From contig NZ_JACAKB010000008.1 in NCBI RefSeq assembly GCF_030326305.1, positions 1 through 49,973 on the forward strand: a DNA stretch of 49,973 nucleotides. Direction: 5' to 3'. Below are positions 1 to 7,751 of the stretch, piece by piece. Numbering within the stretch: the first letter of the stretch is position 1; the number at the start of each line of letters is the position of its first letter. The stretch is from Myroides odoratimimus. GTDB lineage: Bacteria; Bacteroidota; Bacteroidia; Flavobacteriales; Flavobacteriaceae. The notes under the pieces were generated by a model, which saw only the letters and a list, made by a program, of their open reading frames with translations, was not told where the DNA came from and did no database searches. The translations under genes were made by a program, and so were the position numbers.

Positions 1-34
1 ACTGCTAACCAGTGGGAGAGTATGTCGCCGCCTT
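1..34 (+). rRNA. rrf: 5S ribosomal RNA, 3' end (partial)
   Basis: The first bases contain CAGTGGGAGAGTATGTCGCC, which is the conserved 3' part of bacterial 5S rRNA (the GGGAGAGTA segment followed by the closing strand of helix I). The rest of the gene lies before the window, so an rRNA operon probably ends here. A strong intrinsic terminator follows directly. Identification is by recognising the conserved 3' segment only, and the exact 3' end is approximate. Confidence 0.8.
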
Positions 35-43
35 TCTTTATAG

Positions 44-80
44 AATCCCCAATCTCATTAGAGGTTGGGGATTTTTTTTG
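44..80 (+). terminator. Intrinsic terminator of the rRNA operon
   Basis: AATCCCCAA and TTGGGGATT form a 9-bp stem, followed by a run of eight T. It lies just after the 5S rRNA end, as expected for rRNA operon termination. Confidence 0.85.
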
Positions 81-180
81 TATAGGGTAGATGTTAAATG
101 TTTAAAAGAAAGAAGTATCAATTGTTTGTAGTAATTTTGAAACGTCTTATAAGGCTATAAAAAAGAGCTTTAATAGGCTC

Positions 181-645
181 TTATTCTTTTTGAAGATCAT
201 TTACTTTATCAAGTATATATTCCATTTCATATCCTTTTCTGTGTAAGTATCCTATTAACTTTTGTGTTTTTTTATTTAAGTCTTTATCTGTTATAGAGTG
301 CCAACGTTGTTCTGCTAGTTTATTTAAAGTTTCGAAATACATTGTGTCTTCTATTTCAGTCATCGCTATTTTTATTAGATTAGCTGATATTTTTTTGAGT
401 TTAAGTTCTCCAATTATTCTGTTTTTTCCCCATCCACTAATACGATGTTTACCTCTTGCAAAACTACGGGCAAAGCGCTCTTCGTTTAGAAATTTATTAT
501 TTATTAGATAGACGAGTATTTCATCGTGTAGATCAGAGGAGACCTTTAAATTGTATAGTTTAGATATAACTTCAGCATGACATCTGTCTTGATAAGCACA
601 AAAATGTTCTAATTTATTTTTTGCTTGTTCTAGTGTTAGGTACAT
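181..645 (-). CDS. recX: RecX family regulatory protein
   Basis: This 154-residue protein is of normal RecX length. It has the typical small helical repeats, with a central ...FLNEERFARSFARGKHRISGWG... segment (about residues 53-72) that is the RecX signature (D/E-x-R-[FY]-A, then the R-x-x-x-x-G turn). RecX binds RecA filaments and modulates homologous recombination in the cytoplasm. The gene lies 19 bp downstream of the cupin-like gene on the same strand and is probably co-transcribed with it; recA is not adjacent. The start at 645 gives the standard N-terminus. Family call is confident; activity is inferred. Confidence 0.9.
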   Translation of the reverse strand: MYLTLEQAKNKLEHFCAYQDRCHAEVISKLYNLKVSSDLHDEILVYLINNKFLNEERFARSFARGKHRISGWGKNRIIGELKLKKISANLIKIAMTEIEDTMYFETLNKLAEQRWHSITDKDLNKKTQKLIGYLHRKGYEMEYILDKVNDLQKE

Positions 646-664
646 GTTTTTATTCTTCTTTAAG

Positions 665-1537
665 TTATTTTATACCTAGTCTTTTATGAGTAGTGATTAT
701 AGCTTTTTTGTTTTTGTAATCAATCCAATTTTGTCCTTTTAACTTTCTCATAAAACTATCGAAATATCTCATTATAGTAACATTATAGATCGCTTTTGCT
801 AGGTTACTATATTTAGATGGAAATGCTCTTAGACTCATTGATATACTAGGTGTCAGGTATTTCATATAGTGCCAATAACCCTCAGGCATATAAAGCATTT
901 CTCCATGTTTTAGGTTACAGATATATCCTTCTACATTTTTTAAAGCAGGCCATTTATCAAAATCAGGATTGTCAAAATCAATGTCTTCTCTGGATATTAA
1001 TGCATGTGGTATTTTATACATGTATTTCGTTTGTTTTGGTGAAAATAGCATACATTGCTTTTCTCCATTAAAATTAAAATGTAATATATTAGAATAATCA
1101 ATATCAAAATGCATGAAAACCTTTGAATTTGTTCCTCCAAAAAATAACATCGGAAGTTGTTTTACTAAGCGTAATCCTAGTTTAGGCCATCTGAAATCAT
1201 TTCTAAGACTCGGTACTTCTTTCATGATATTGTAAAGAAATATTCTATAATCAGTAGGTTCCTTTTCAAGTAGATCAATATAATCAGCCATTTTCATTGT
1301 TGCATGTGCTTCATTAAATCCATCTTTATGGGAAACAGGTCTGTCATCATAAAGAGGCACTATTTTTTCACCAGCGATTTCTTTTATATAGTTTAAACGC
1401 CATTTTTTGTAAGCAGGCCAGTCTTCGGTTAAGTTTTCTATTACAACAGGAATCTGTTTTTTAAAATATTTTTCAATAAAGTCTTTTTCAGATATAGATT
1501 TTACTCTTTCTATTTCTTGAAGTTGTAATTTTTTCAT
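665..1537 (-). CDS. JmjC/cupin-like domain protein (putative Fe(II)/2-oxoglutarate oxygenase)
   Basis: This 290-residue protein matches the cupin_8/JmjC-like family (factor-inhibiting-HIF type fold). It shows the N-terminal ...KKQIPVVIENL..W... segment (about 26-41) common to the family. The HxD metal motif is H143-F-D145, and the distal histidine is probably H223 in a GEMLYMPEGYWHYM context, so a complete Fe(II) facial triad is visible. Family members hydroxylate proteins or small molecules, but the substrate here is unknown. It is the first gene of a leftward pair with recX. About 190 bp of AT-rich DNA separate it from the divergent DinB-like gene and must hold both promoters. Confidence 0.8.
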   Translation of the reverse strand: MKKLQLQEIERVKSISEKDFIEKYFKKQIPVVIENLTEDWPAYKKWRLNYIKEIAGEKIVPLYDDRPVSHKDGFNEAHATMKMADYIDLLEKEPTDYRIFLYNIMKEVPSLRNDFRWPKLGLRLVKQLPMLFFGGTNSKVFMHFDIDYSNILHFNFNGEKQCMLFSPKQTKYMYKIPHALISREDIDFDNPDFDKWPALKNVEGYICNLKHGEMLYMPEGYWHYMKYLTPSISMSLRAFPSKYSNLAKAIYNVTIMRYFDSFMRKLKGQNWIDYKNKKAIITTHKRLGIK

Positions 1538-1726
1538 GTTATTTTACATTTATACCTCTTTGAACTCTGTAGTATTAAATTTATGTAACCTCAAATTTAA
1601 TAAATCATTATTGGTTTTTGTTATAAGTTATTCGTAAAATAAGTTTAGTGACCGTAAAAGTTATTGGTCTACATTTTGAGAACTAGTTTAATCTATTTGT
1701 AATAGTTGTATCTTTAAAACAAAAAC

Positions 1727-2221
1727 ATGAGTATAAGTAATAGTTATTTGTTAGAATTTGGACATGAATTGAATAGTACAAAGAAAATAATTTCTTGTGT
1801 GCCTAATGACAGATGGGGTTGGAAACCTCATGAAAAGTCTATGAGCTTAGGAGATTTGGCTAAGCATATTGTAGAATTGACTATTTGGACTGAGAATATC
1901 CTAACAAAGGATAGTTTGGATTTTCAAGTAGATTACAAGCCTTTAGAAGCACAAACTACAGAAGAACTATTGGTTCTTTTAGATAAGTATGAAAAGGCTG
2001 TTGTATCTGCTTTAAATATGTTTGATGAAGAAAAGTGGATGTCTGAATGGAAATTAAAATCAGGTGATCATATAATTGTTGCTATGTCAAAGGTTGGAGC
2101 TAATCGATTTATTGTAAATAATCATATCTACCATCATAGGGGACAGTTATCTGTTTATTTGCGTTTGTTAGATGTGCCTATACCTGGTATGTATGGACCT
2201 TCTGCAGATGATGCTAAATAA
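1727..2221 (+). CDS. DinB-like four-helix metalloprotein
   Basis: This 164-residue protein has the DinB/YfiT helical-bundle layout. Candidate metal ligands are H47 (DLAKHIVEL) and the C-terminal pair H133 and H137 (NNHIYHHRGQ), and the HHRGQ motif is diagnostic. Many relatives are annotated DinB or damage-inducible, and some are thiol S-transferases that use bacillithiol or mycothiol. The substrate cannot be read from sequence. It is a single gene ending just before a shared terminator and the left prophage border, so it is the last host gene on this side. No LexA-type operator was recognised upstream. Confidence 0.85.
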   Translation: MSISNSYLLEFGHELNSTKKIISCVPNDRWGWKPHEKSMSLGDLAKHIVELTIWTENILTKDSLDFQVDYKPLEAQTTEELLVLLDKYEKAVVSALNMFDEEKWMSEWKLKSGDHIIVAMSKVGANRFIVNNHIYHHRGQLSVYLRLLDVPIPGMYGPSADDAK

Positions 2222-2232
2222 AAGTATATATA

Positions 2233-2267
2233 TTAAAAAAGCCTAACTCATTGAGTTAGGCTTTTTT
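2233..2267. terminator. Host terminator at the left prophage border
   Basis: AAAAAAGCCTAACTCA and TGAGTTAGGCTTTTTT form a long perfect stem, with T runs on both strands, so it can act bidirectionally. It lies one base before the att repeat. Before integration it would have stood directly downstream of the leftward tRNA-Leu, so it probably served both the DinB-like gene and the tRNA. Confidence 0.85.
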
Positions 2268-2268
2268 G

Positions 2269-2282
2269 GTGCCCGGAGTGGG
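2269..2282. other. attL: left attachment-site core (tRNA 3'-end remnant)
   Basis: This copy of GTGCCCGGAGTGGG matches the 3' end of tRNA-Leu but is followed by GGCAC instead of the rest of the tRNA. It is the leftover half of the integration site. With the following bases it forms the inverted repeat GTGCCC-N7-GGGCAC (2269-2287), suitable for a core-type integrase site. Confidence 0.85.
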
Positions 2283-2381
2283 GGCACATGGTATGTGTCT
2301 TAAACAATTCTTTATTGTTTGTTATTTGCTTTAACTAATTGATTATATGTTAATTGGTTTGTTTTTCATTCTGTCTAAATA

Positions 2382-2458
2382 TTGTATAGTATAGTATGAT
2401 GTTGTATGTTGTTGTGTGAATCTATACAAATTCTATACATTTGTATAAACTTGTATAG
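2382..2458. promoter_or_regulatory. Cluster of TTGTATAG / CTATACAA sites before the integrase gene
   Basis: The 8-mer TTGTATAG occurs at 2382-2389 and 2451-2458, and its reverse complement CTATACAA at 2422-2429. Related TATAC sequences lie between (2433-2440, 2441-2447). The same CTATACAA recurs near the right end at 36117-36124. Repeated short sites near both att cores fit arm-type integrase or excisionase binding sites. They also overlap the integrase promoter and could autoregulate it. Function is inferred. Confidence 0.5.
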
Positions 2459-2459
2459 T

Positions 2460-3716
2460 ATGGCAACGATATCTTTTTTATATAGATCAACTAGAGAAAA
2501 AGCACCTCTTAAAGTACGTTTTTTTTACATGAACAAAGGTAGGGAATCTTTCATTGAGGTGTCAACTAAAAGTGAAGTTACTAAGGAGTATTGGCAAAAG
2601 TATCATAAAGCAAAAAGGATAGCTGATATTTCGATTAAGAATTTTCAAGCTGAGTTGTTGACTGAATTGAATAGTTTAGAGAATCACATTCATGATGCGT
2701 CAATGATTGTAGATGTAGATCGTTATAATAAAGAATGGTTGGTTGGTGTTGTGGATGGTTATTATAATCCTGTTGTTGCTACTGATGTTCCAGTATCTTT
2801 TTTGGATTGGTGTGATGTGACGGCAGAAGACAAGAAAGCAGATTTGACTTATAATACTAAGAAGAAAAATAAGGTATCGCTTAGAGTTGTGACTGAGTTT
2901 ATAGTTAGCTCTAAGAAGGAGTGGTTGGTTAAGGATATCGGTATTCAGTTTAAAAGAGAGTTTGAAGCTTATTGTTTGAGTAAGGGATATTCTAATAACA
3001 CTATCTCTGTGTTTTGCATTTATGTGAAGTCTGTGTGTAATTATGCAGCTATGAATGGAGTGGAGGTTAGTACTACGTTGAATCTAGTTAGAGTAAAAGA
3101 AGAGCCTGTTGATAATATTTATCTGACAGAAGAGGAGATTGAGAAAATCAAGAATGTAGAGTTGCCTTCTGATTATTTAGATAACGCTCGTGATTGGTTA
3201 TTGATATCTTGTTATACAGGGCAAAGGATAGGTGATTTTATGCGATTTGATAAGTCTATGATACGATGTGAGGAAAATAGAAAAGGAGAGCTTAAATCGC
3301 TATTAGAATTCGTTCAAGAGAAAACAGGTAAAAGGATGAGTATTCCTTTGTCTAAGAAAGCGCTTGAAGTATTGAGTAAAAGAGATGGTGAGTTTCCTCG
3401 TGCCACATCTGATCAGAAGTATAATAAGTATATCAAAGAGGTATGTGAAGCAGCTGAGATAACTGAGATGGTTCCTGGCTCCATTAAGTCTAAGACAAAG
3501 AATAATGGATATCGCATGGTGGCGAAAGATTACCCTAAATGTAAGTTAGTGACTTCACATATAGGTAGAAGGAGTTTTGCTACTAATAATTACGGGAAGA
3601 TACCTACTATGTATTTAAAAGAGATTACAGGGCACAGTACTGAGCAAATGTTCTTAAAGTATATAGGTAAGGGAAGTAAAGATATCGCAATGGAGATGTT
3701 TGATTATTTTGATTAA
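2460..3716 (+). CDS. int: Phage tyrosine integrase
   Basis: The enzyme catalyses site-specific recombination between attP and the tRNA-Leu attB. The ATG at 2460 (MATISFLYR...) is preferred over an upstream ATG at 2406, because the upstream extension runs through the repeat cluster and does not match the family N-terminus; this gives 418 residues. It has an N-terminal arm-binding domain, a core-binding SAM-like domain (about 110-205), and a catalytic domain with R256 (GQRIGD), H367-x-x-R370 (HIGRRSFAT), H392 (ITGHST) and nucleophile Y401 (KYIGKG). All key residues are present. This is the Bacteroidota phage/conjugative-element integrase type. It reads away from attL and is followed by a terminator. 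Confidence 0.93.
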   Translation: MATISFLYRSTREKAPLKVRFFYMNKGRESFIEVSTKSEVTKEYWQKYHKAKRIADISIKNFQAELLTELNSLENHIHDASMIVDVDRYNKEWLVGVVDGYYNPVVATDVPVSFLDWCDVTAEDKKADLTYNTKKKNKVSLRVVTEFIVSSKKEWLVKDIGIQFKREFEAYCLSKGYSNNTISVFCIYVKSVCNYAAMNGVEVSTTLNLVRVKEEPVDNIYLTEEEIEKIKNVELPSDYLDNARDWLLISCYTGQRIGDFMRFDKSMIRCEENRKGELKSLLEFVQEKTGKRMSIPLSKKALEVLSKRDGEFPRATSDQKYNKYIKEVCEAAEITEMVPGSIKSKTKNNGYRMVAKDYPKCKLVTSHIGRRSFATNNYGKIPTMYLKEITGHSTEQMFLKYIGKGSKDIAMEMFDYFD

Positions 3717-3721
3717 ATACG

Positions 3722-3750
3722 AAAAGCACCTTTAGAGGTGCTTTTACTTT
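3722..3750 (+). terminator. Terminator after the integrase gene
   Basis: AAAGCACCT and AGGTGCTTTT form a hairpin with a short T-rich tail six bases after the integrase stop codon. The next 160 bp up to the converging cargo operon hold no convincing gene. Confidence 0.7.
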
Positions 3751-3910
3751 ATTTGGTTATTAAAAATATATTCTTTCTTTAAGACAGTTCGTCTATACCT
3801 AATTTCGTAAAAGCTCTCATAATTTCCATGTTTATTTAAATTAACTAATGTTTTGATACCACAAATTAATGAAATCTTTTTGGAATAGAAAGCGTTTAGG
3901 TAGTTATTTT

Positions 3911-5002
3911 TTATTTAATTCTTTCAAAACTAAGTCCAAAGCCTTGGTGTGGTAGGATTATGTTGTTTTTTAATACTTTGCAAATGTGATTTTTAAAGTT
4001 GTCACCAATTGGTACGAAAGCATCACTTTTTAATCCAATATTAAAGAATGAAACTCTTACGTGTTCAGGGAATTGGATATTTACTATCATATTGCTAGTA
4101 ATGTAATTCATTCTAAACAATTTATAGTTTTCATTTTTAAGGGGATATGTTCTTTTATATTGTGATTCAATCTCGTATTTCACTCCAGGCGTAGAGTTTT
4201 CTAAAGGGATTTTGTATAATGTCTTTTTGTTGTCATCAATAGTAGAAGGATCTTCTTTTAGATCTACATCATCTCCATCTATCTTAAAGTATAGTAATTC
4301 ATTTGTAATACTTCCTTGAGGGTCATCATCATCACTAATTTGACTAGATACCTCAATTATAGTTTTTTTGCAGTCTATATCCATTATTACTTGATAACTA
4401 CAAGTTTGTGTGTATGTTATATTAAAGTCTTCATCAATATCGTCTATTAATATTGATACATTATAGTTGTCATAATATATATCTGCATTAATAGGGAGGT
4501 ATGTGCTTAATATATGTTCTTCTAATGAATTACTGATTTCTGGAAATTTTCTTTTATATAAGCTTTTTGTTATTTCTCTCCATAATAATGGTAAATCGTT
4601 TCTGTTATTTAAAAACTCAGAAGTGGTAAGTATGTCTTTTAATTCATTCTTAAAAATACCAGTGAATTGTATTGATTTTAATACTGCTGTAAATACTCCA
4701 GAAGATAGTATAGCCGTAGCAACTTGTGTAAGTGTTGAATATATTTCAGGTGAATTTTCTTTAAAGAATCTGTATGAAATAATATATAATAATAAAGAAA
4801 TTATTACAAGTATTACTGTTAAGTATTTAAATATGTATTCTAAAATTTTTTGTTTATCGCTTTTAGGTGAATTACTAGTGTAATTCATTTCATATTGCTT
4901 TAATTGTTTCTTTAGGTTTTTTAATTCTTTTTCTTGTTCTTTGATTTTCTCGTTATTGTGCTGTGCAGTATTTAATGCTTTGGTAATTTTATCATTACTC
5001 AT
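3911..5002 (-). CDS. Two-transmembrane coiled-coil protein with beta-rich C-terminal domain (prophage cargo)
   Basis: No named family recognised. The 363 residues split into an N-terminal lysine/glutamate-rich coiled coil (about 5-45), two membrane segments (about 58-80 and 88-112), a helical linker (about 115-165), and a C-terminal domain rich in predicted beta strands with many acidic residues (about 170-363). This puts a soluble sensor or effector domain on the cytoplasmic membrane. It is the last gene of a leftward four-gene operon between integrase and repressor, a usual place for lysogenic-conversion or superinfection-immunity genes. The layout loosely resembles 2TM-plus-beta effectors of nucleotide-signalling defence systems, but no nucleotide cyclase is adjacent, so that comparison is weak. 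Confidence 0.75.
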   Translation of the reverse strand: MSNDKITKALNTAQHNNEKIKEQEKELKNLKKQLKQYEMNYTSNSPKSDKQKILEYIFKYLTVILVIISLLLYIISYRFFKENSPEIYSTLTQVATAILSSGVFTAVLKSIQFTGIFKNELKDILTTSEFLNNRNDLPLLWREITKSLYKRKFPEISNSLEEHILSTYLPINADIYYDNYNVSILIDDIDEDFNITYTQTCSYQVIMDIDCKKTIIEVSSQISDDDDPQGSITNELLYFKIDGDDVDLKEDPSTIDDNKKTLYKIPLENSTPGVKYEIESQYKRTYPLKNENYKLFRMNYITSNMIVNIQFPEHVRVSFFNIGLKSDAFVPIGDNFKNHICKVLKNNIILPHQGFGLSFERIK

Positions 5003-5020
5003 GGTTAGTAAGGTGTTATT

Positions 5021-5467
5021 TTAGTATTCTAAACGATGAATTGTTAGGTTTAAATCAGTATTGTTTTGGTTATAGAAATCACTCATTATTTTGTCTATTA
5101 ATAAGAATTCTTCTTCTGAATTATTTATTAAGATGCCTTTTATTTCTGTTGATAGCGATATGTTTCCAACTAGAGGTAGGTATGGTATTTCGAATTGTTG
5201 TAAGGTGGTATTTTCTTTATTTATAATTGACAGTAAGACAGTATTTGTTCTGTATGGGATTTGTTGTATTCTAAAGTGTTCGTTGTTGATATGAAAATCA
5301 AAATTATGTTTATTTCTTACTTCTTTGAAGGCATTTATTAAGATAGAGTAGTCTTCTTTTTTTATTAAAATTTCAGATGAATTATTTTTGATAGAGAAGT
5401 AATCTTTATCTAATTCTAGTGTTAATAAATTCTCAAAAATCCCATTTGTGTTTATTGTTAATCTCAT
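5021..5467 (-). CDS. Hypothetical cytoplasmic protein of the cargo operon
   Basis: This 148-residue protein has no signal peptide, no membrane segment and no family I recognise. It is predicted to be mostly beta strand with alternating polar and hydrophobic residues, and it is rich in Asn and Ile. It lies 18 bp upstream of the two-transmembrane gene and 27 bp downstream of the 271-residue membrane gene, so the four are very likely one transcript. The tight spacing suggests that it works with the membrane proteins, for example as a soluble partner. There is no GGDD, nuclease or methylase motif. Confidence 0.7.
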   Translation of the reverse strand: MRLTINTNGIFENLLTLELDKDYFSIKNNSSEILIKKEDYSILINAFKEVRNKHNFDFHINNEHFRIQQIPYRTNTVLLSIINKENTTLQQFEIPYLPLVGNISLSTEIKGILINNSEEEFLLIDKIMSDFYNQNNTDLNLTIHRLEY

Positions 5468-5494
5468 GGTTGCATGTTGTAATTTTAGTTGTTA

Positions 5495-6310
5495 TTATAG
5501 GTTTTTATAATGATAAGATATTTTTAATAGGGAATCTTTTATTTTTTCATTATATTTAGTGTTGTTACTAACAATATCATTAAGCTGGGTGATCAACAAC
5601 TCCATGTTTTCATTTGAAATTTCTCCTTTTTTTATATTCTTGATGAAATGATTAGTTGATTTATCAATGAACTCATTGTATTCTTTAATTGAGAATCTAC
5701 TTTTTGCTTTAGAATTCTTATTTATAAAATCTTGAATGTATGGTTTATCTGTACATGATTCTAATTCTTGAATGTAGCTATTAGCATTTCGAAAAAATTT
5801 CACATGTTGAAAAAGTATTTGTACAAAATTCTCATTTGATAATAATATGTTTTTATTACTTGTAGTGATTTCTAAATGATTTGTGTGAAAGATAAATTGT
5901 TTGTCTGTTAGAATTTTCTCTTGAAATTCATTGTATCTTTTATTTGAAGCTATGTTTACATCATCTAATTTTTTAGAAGTCCCTTCTATTTTAGCTGTTT
6001 CAGCTTTTAAAACTTTAATGTCTTCATCTATTTTTTTGAATGAGATAAATCCTGCTAAAGCAATTATAACAGTGAAAAAGGTAATAATTATAGTTGTAGA
6101 TGTATTGAAACCGCTTAATACTAAATCATCTTTAAAGTGAGATTCAAAAACTAGTTTATACACATCAGCTAGTTTTTCATCATTTTTTAGTTTTAGATTT
6201 TCAATAGAGTTGTTTATGTTATCTATTCTTAGGAATAATTGATATTGGATATAAAAAACAATCCCAAATACTGCTGAAATTAAAAAGTAAAATATGCGTG
6301 TTATATTCAT
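5495..6310 (-). CDS. Membrane-anchored coiled-coil protein of the cargo operon
   Basis: This 271-residue protein has one membrane segment at the N-terminus (about 5-26), a short soluble stretch, a second segment (about 72-92), and then a long helical region (about 95-140) with Lys/Glu heptad character and a helical C-terminal half. No catalytic motif is visible. Its ATG overlaps the stop of the preceding secreted-protein gene (6307-6310), which indicates translational coupling. A structural role in an envelope-located complex is likely but inferred. Possible uses are blocking entry of related phages or signalling envelope damage. Confidence 0.72.
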   Translation of the reverse strand: MNITRIFYFLISAVFGIVFYIQYQLFLRIDNINNSIENLKLKNDEKLADVYKLVFESHFKDDLVLSGFNTSTTIIITFFTVIIALAGFISFKKIDEDIKVLKAETAKIEGTSKKLDDVNIASNKRYNEFQEKILTDKQFIFHTNHLEITTSNKNILLSNENFVQILFQHVKFFRNANSYIQELESCTDKPYIQDFINKNSKAKSRFSIKEYNEFIDKSTNHFIKNIKKGEISNENMELLITQLNDIVSNNTKYNEKIKDSLLKISYHYKNL

Positions 6311-6843
6311 TGTTGTATTTCGTTAAGTTTATCAGCCGTCATTTGAAGCGTTTTTTTAACTATTGTTTGCATATGATTGTCAATAGTGTAGTCTGTAAAA
6401 CTGTTGTTATCGGTAACTCTTATTTTTTTTAGAATCTTATTTTTAAAACTATCTAATTCTTCATTTGACATACTATATCCTACAACTATTGCTGTGTCAC
6501 AAACAGATTTTGTAATTTGTTTTAATATAGATTTTTGTCCATCTTCAAATAATAAGAATAGTTCTTGTTTATAAAAGCATCTTGGTTTGTTTGATATCAT
6601 ACTAATCATTATTGCAATTTGTGGTGTGCTATCGATTTTTTTCTCAATAGCAAGTCCTAAAAATACTTTATCTCCTTTTTTATCGTCTGAGATATTGTCT
6701 TCTAATGAAAGGTCTTTGTTTTTACGTGCCTCAATATTGAATATATGTGTATCTGTAAAATCATCTTTTTTATCAGACGTAATTACTTGTGCAAATGATG
6801 CCGATGTGATTAATAAAGTAATGATAAGTATTAGTTTTTTCAT
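6307..6843 (-). CDS. Secreted hypothetical protein, first gene of the cargo operon
   Basis: The protein has 178 residues. The N-terminus MKKLILIITLLITSASFAQ is a clear Sec signal peptide with cleavage expected after SFA (about residue 18). There is no lipobox cysteine. The mature part holds two cysteines (about 88 and 113) that could form a disulfide in the periplasm. No family recognised. It begins the leftward operon 6843 to 3911, and its promoter must lie in 6844-6900. Its position next to the repressor gene and its own orientation suggest expression in the lysogen. Confidence 0.72.
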   Translation of the reverse strand: MKKLILIITLLITSASFAQVITSDKKDDFTDTHIFNIEARKNKDLSLEDNISDDKKGDKVFLGLAIEKKIDSTPQIAIMISMISNKPRCFYKQELFLLFEDGQKSILKQITKSVCDTAIVVGYSMSNEELDSFKNKILKKIRVTDNNSFTDYTIDNHMQTIVKKTLQMTADKLNEIQQ

Positions 6844-6898
6844 AATGAATTATTTCTAGATTTTACTTATAAAAATAAGATGTCTTATTTATACTTGT

Positions 6899-6918
6899 TT
6901 ACGGAAAACCGTAAAAGT
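6899..6918 (-). terminator. Hairpin between the repressor gene and the cargo operon
   Basis: TTTACGG-AAAA-CCGTAAA forms a 7-bp stem with a four-base loop two bases beyond the repressor stop codon. There is no clear T run on the leftward side, so it may be a weak terminator or a regulator site near the cargo-operon promoter. Confidence 0.4.
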
Positions 6919-6920
6919 TA

Positions 6921-7616
6921 TTACCTTCTTCTGTCTCGCATGATTTTAACTACGTTAAAAAGTTTGTCTACACGTGATAAGTTAAGCTTTTTATCATCAA
7001 ACATTGGATTAAGAGAGTGTATAACAATCTCTCCATTATTAGGGTTGTGATCAATAATTCTTTTAACTATTACACCTTCTTCCTGGTCAACTATTACAAA
7101 ATCCCATTTATTTATATGTAGTTTACTACTCCAGTAATCTTTATGAACATTACGACAAACTAGGATATCTCCATCAAACAAACTTTCTTCAGGATTTTCT
7201 TCTGATATCATACTATCTCCTGATACTTCAAAACAAACGTATTCGCCTTTTGGTTCCTGTTCTTGAGTTAGGATAACTGGTATAGTAGGTAGTGTCTCCA
7301 TGTAATGTGTATCTGCAAAACCTGCAAGATAACCTGCTTTCGCATATTGAGAAACAAGGGGAATATATTTAACAATTCCAGCTGTAATTGGTTTGGCTTC
7401 GTGTTTTGGTTCTTCAGTTTTTATCATTTCACCTTCTCCAGTTAAAAGCCATTTCTCGCTTATGTTAGGATAAGATTTGAGTATTTGCTCTAATTTAGAA
7501 GCTCCTATGTCTTTTACTTTATCTAAAAAACCATTTGAAAGACCTGTTTTTCTATAAAATTCACTCTTTGATATTTTATTTAACTCAATGATTTTCAATA
7601 TTCTATCTATTAACAT
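6921..7616 (-). CDS. CI/LexA-like phage repressor (HTH plus S24 peptidase)
   Basis: This is the lysogeny repressor. The 231 residues comprise an N-terminal helix-turn-helix (about 5-55, with SKSEFYRKTGLSNGFL as the recognition region), a linker, and a S24/LexA-type self-cleaving domain. The likely cleavage bond is A94-G95 (QYAKAGYL), the nucleophile is S135 (VSGDSM) and the general base is K185 (GVIVKRI). All catalytic parts are present, so RecA-stimulated self-cleavage and SOS induction are expected. It is divergent from the early operon, and the intergenic region holds paired operator-like sites. Family call is firm; operators are inferred. Confidence 0.9.
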   Translation of the reverse strand: MLIDRILKIIELNKISKSEFYRKTGLSNGFLDKVKDIGASKLEQILKSYPNISEKWLLTGEGEMIKTEEPKHEAKPITAGIVKYIPLVSQYAKAGYLAGFADTHYMETLPTIPVILTQEQEPKGEYVCFEVSGDSMISEENPEESLFDGDILVCRNVHKDYWSSKLHINKWDFVIVDQEEGVIVKRIIDHNPNNGEIVIHSLNPMFDDKKLNLSRVDKLFNVVKIMRDRRR

Positions 7617-7627
7617 ATATATATTTT

Positions 7628-7671
7628 TAGATTATTTACTATTTTAATGTTGTTTCTTAGAGTATTTACTC
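7628..7671. promoter_or_regulatory. Paired operator-like sites between repressor and early operon
   Basis: Two 14-bp sites, TAGATTATTTACTA (7628-7641) and TAGAGTATTTACTC (7658-7671), match at 12 of 14 positions and start exactly 30 bp apart, about three helix turns. The second contains the perfect palindrome GAGTA-TT-TACTC (7660-7671) and abuts the early promoter's -7 element. They are good candidates for cooperative repressor binding. Confidence 0.6.
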
Positions 7672-7679
7672 TATATTTG
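7650..7679 (+). promoter_or_regulatory. Rightward early promoter (Bacteroidota type)
   Basis: TTG at 7650-7652 and TATATTTG at 7672-7679 match the Bacteroidota consensus (TTG/TTTG, about 19 bp, TAnnTTTG) with a 19-bp spacer. The start of transcription should fall near 7685. This places the ATG at 7647 upstream of the transcript and so supports the later ATG at 7752 for the first early gene. Confidence 0.65.
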
Positions 7680-7735
7680 TCATGTCAGGTCACGTTAATG
7701 ATTTATGATTTTAAACGTAAAACCTTGACATGTCA
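7679..7735. promoter_or_regulatory. GTCA repeats and TGACATGTCA palindrome in the early leader
   Basis: GTCA occurs at 7679, 7684 and 7689 (5-bp period), and the perfect palindrome TGACATGTCA lies at 7726-7735. They flank the expected transcription start and the leader of the first early gene. They could bind the product of that gene (a Cro-like role) or another early regulator. Inference from position and symmetry only. Confidence 0.4.
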
Positions 7736-7751
7736 CAAATTGGTCAAAAGT

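Noticed and set aside
850-1071. Rightward frame inside the cupin-like gene
   Set aside because: Antisense shadow of a well-supported gene.
2406-2459. Upstream extension of the integrase gene (ATG at 2406)
   Set aside because: The extension passes through the TTGTATAG repeat cluster and does not match the integrase N-terminus; the ATG at 2460 begins the family sequence.
3751-3905. Possible leftward peptide (about 16 codons, from 3830) after the integrase terminator
   Set aside because: Too short and without a recognisable relative; treated as non-coding.
3911-5002. Nucleotide-signalling (CBASS/Panoptes-like) effector identity for the two-transmembrane protein
   Set aside because: The membrane-plus-beta layout is suggestive, but no nucleotide cyclase or GGDD-type partner is encoded nearby, so it stays unassigned.
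1651-6922. Shared 15-mer ACCGTAAAAGTTATT at 1651-1665 (host) and 6908-6922 (prophage)
   Set aside because: In AT-rich DNA a single 15-base match over this window is near chance level, and no att or recombination context supports it.
7647-7751. Longer form of the first early gene (ATG at 7647)
   Set aside because: It would start upstream of the promoter elements at 7650-7679, so it cannot be on the early transcript.
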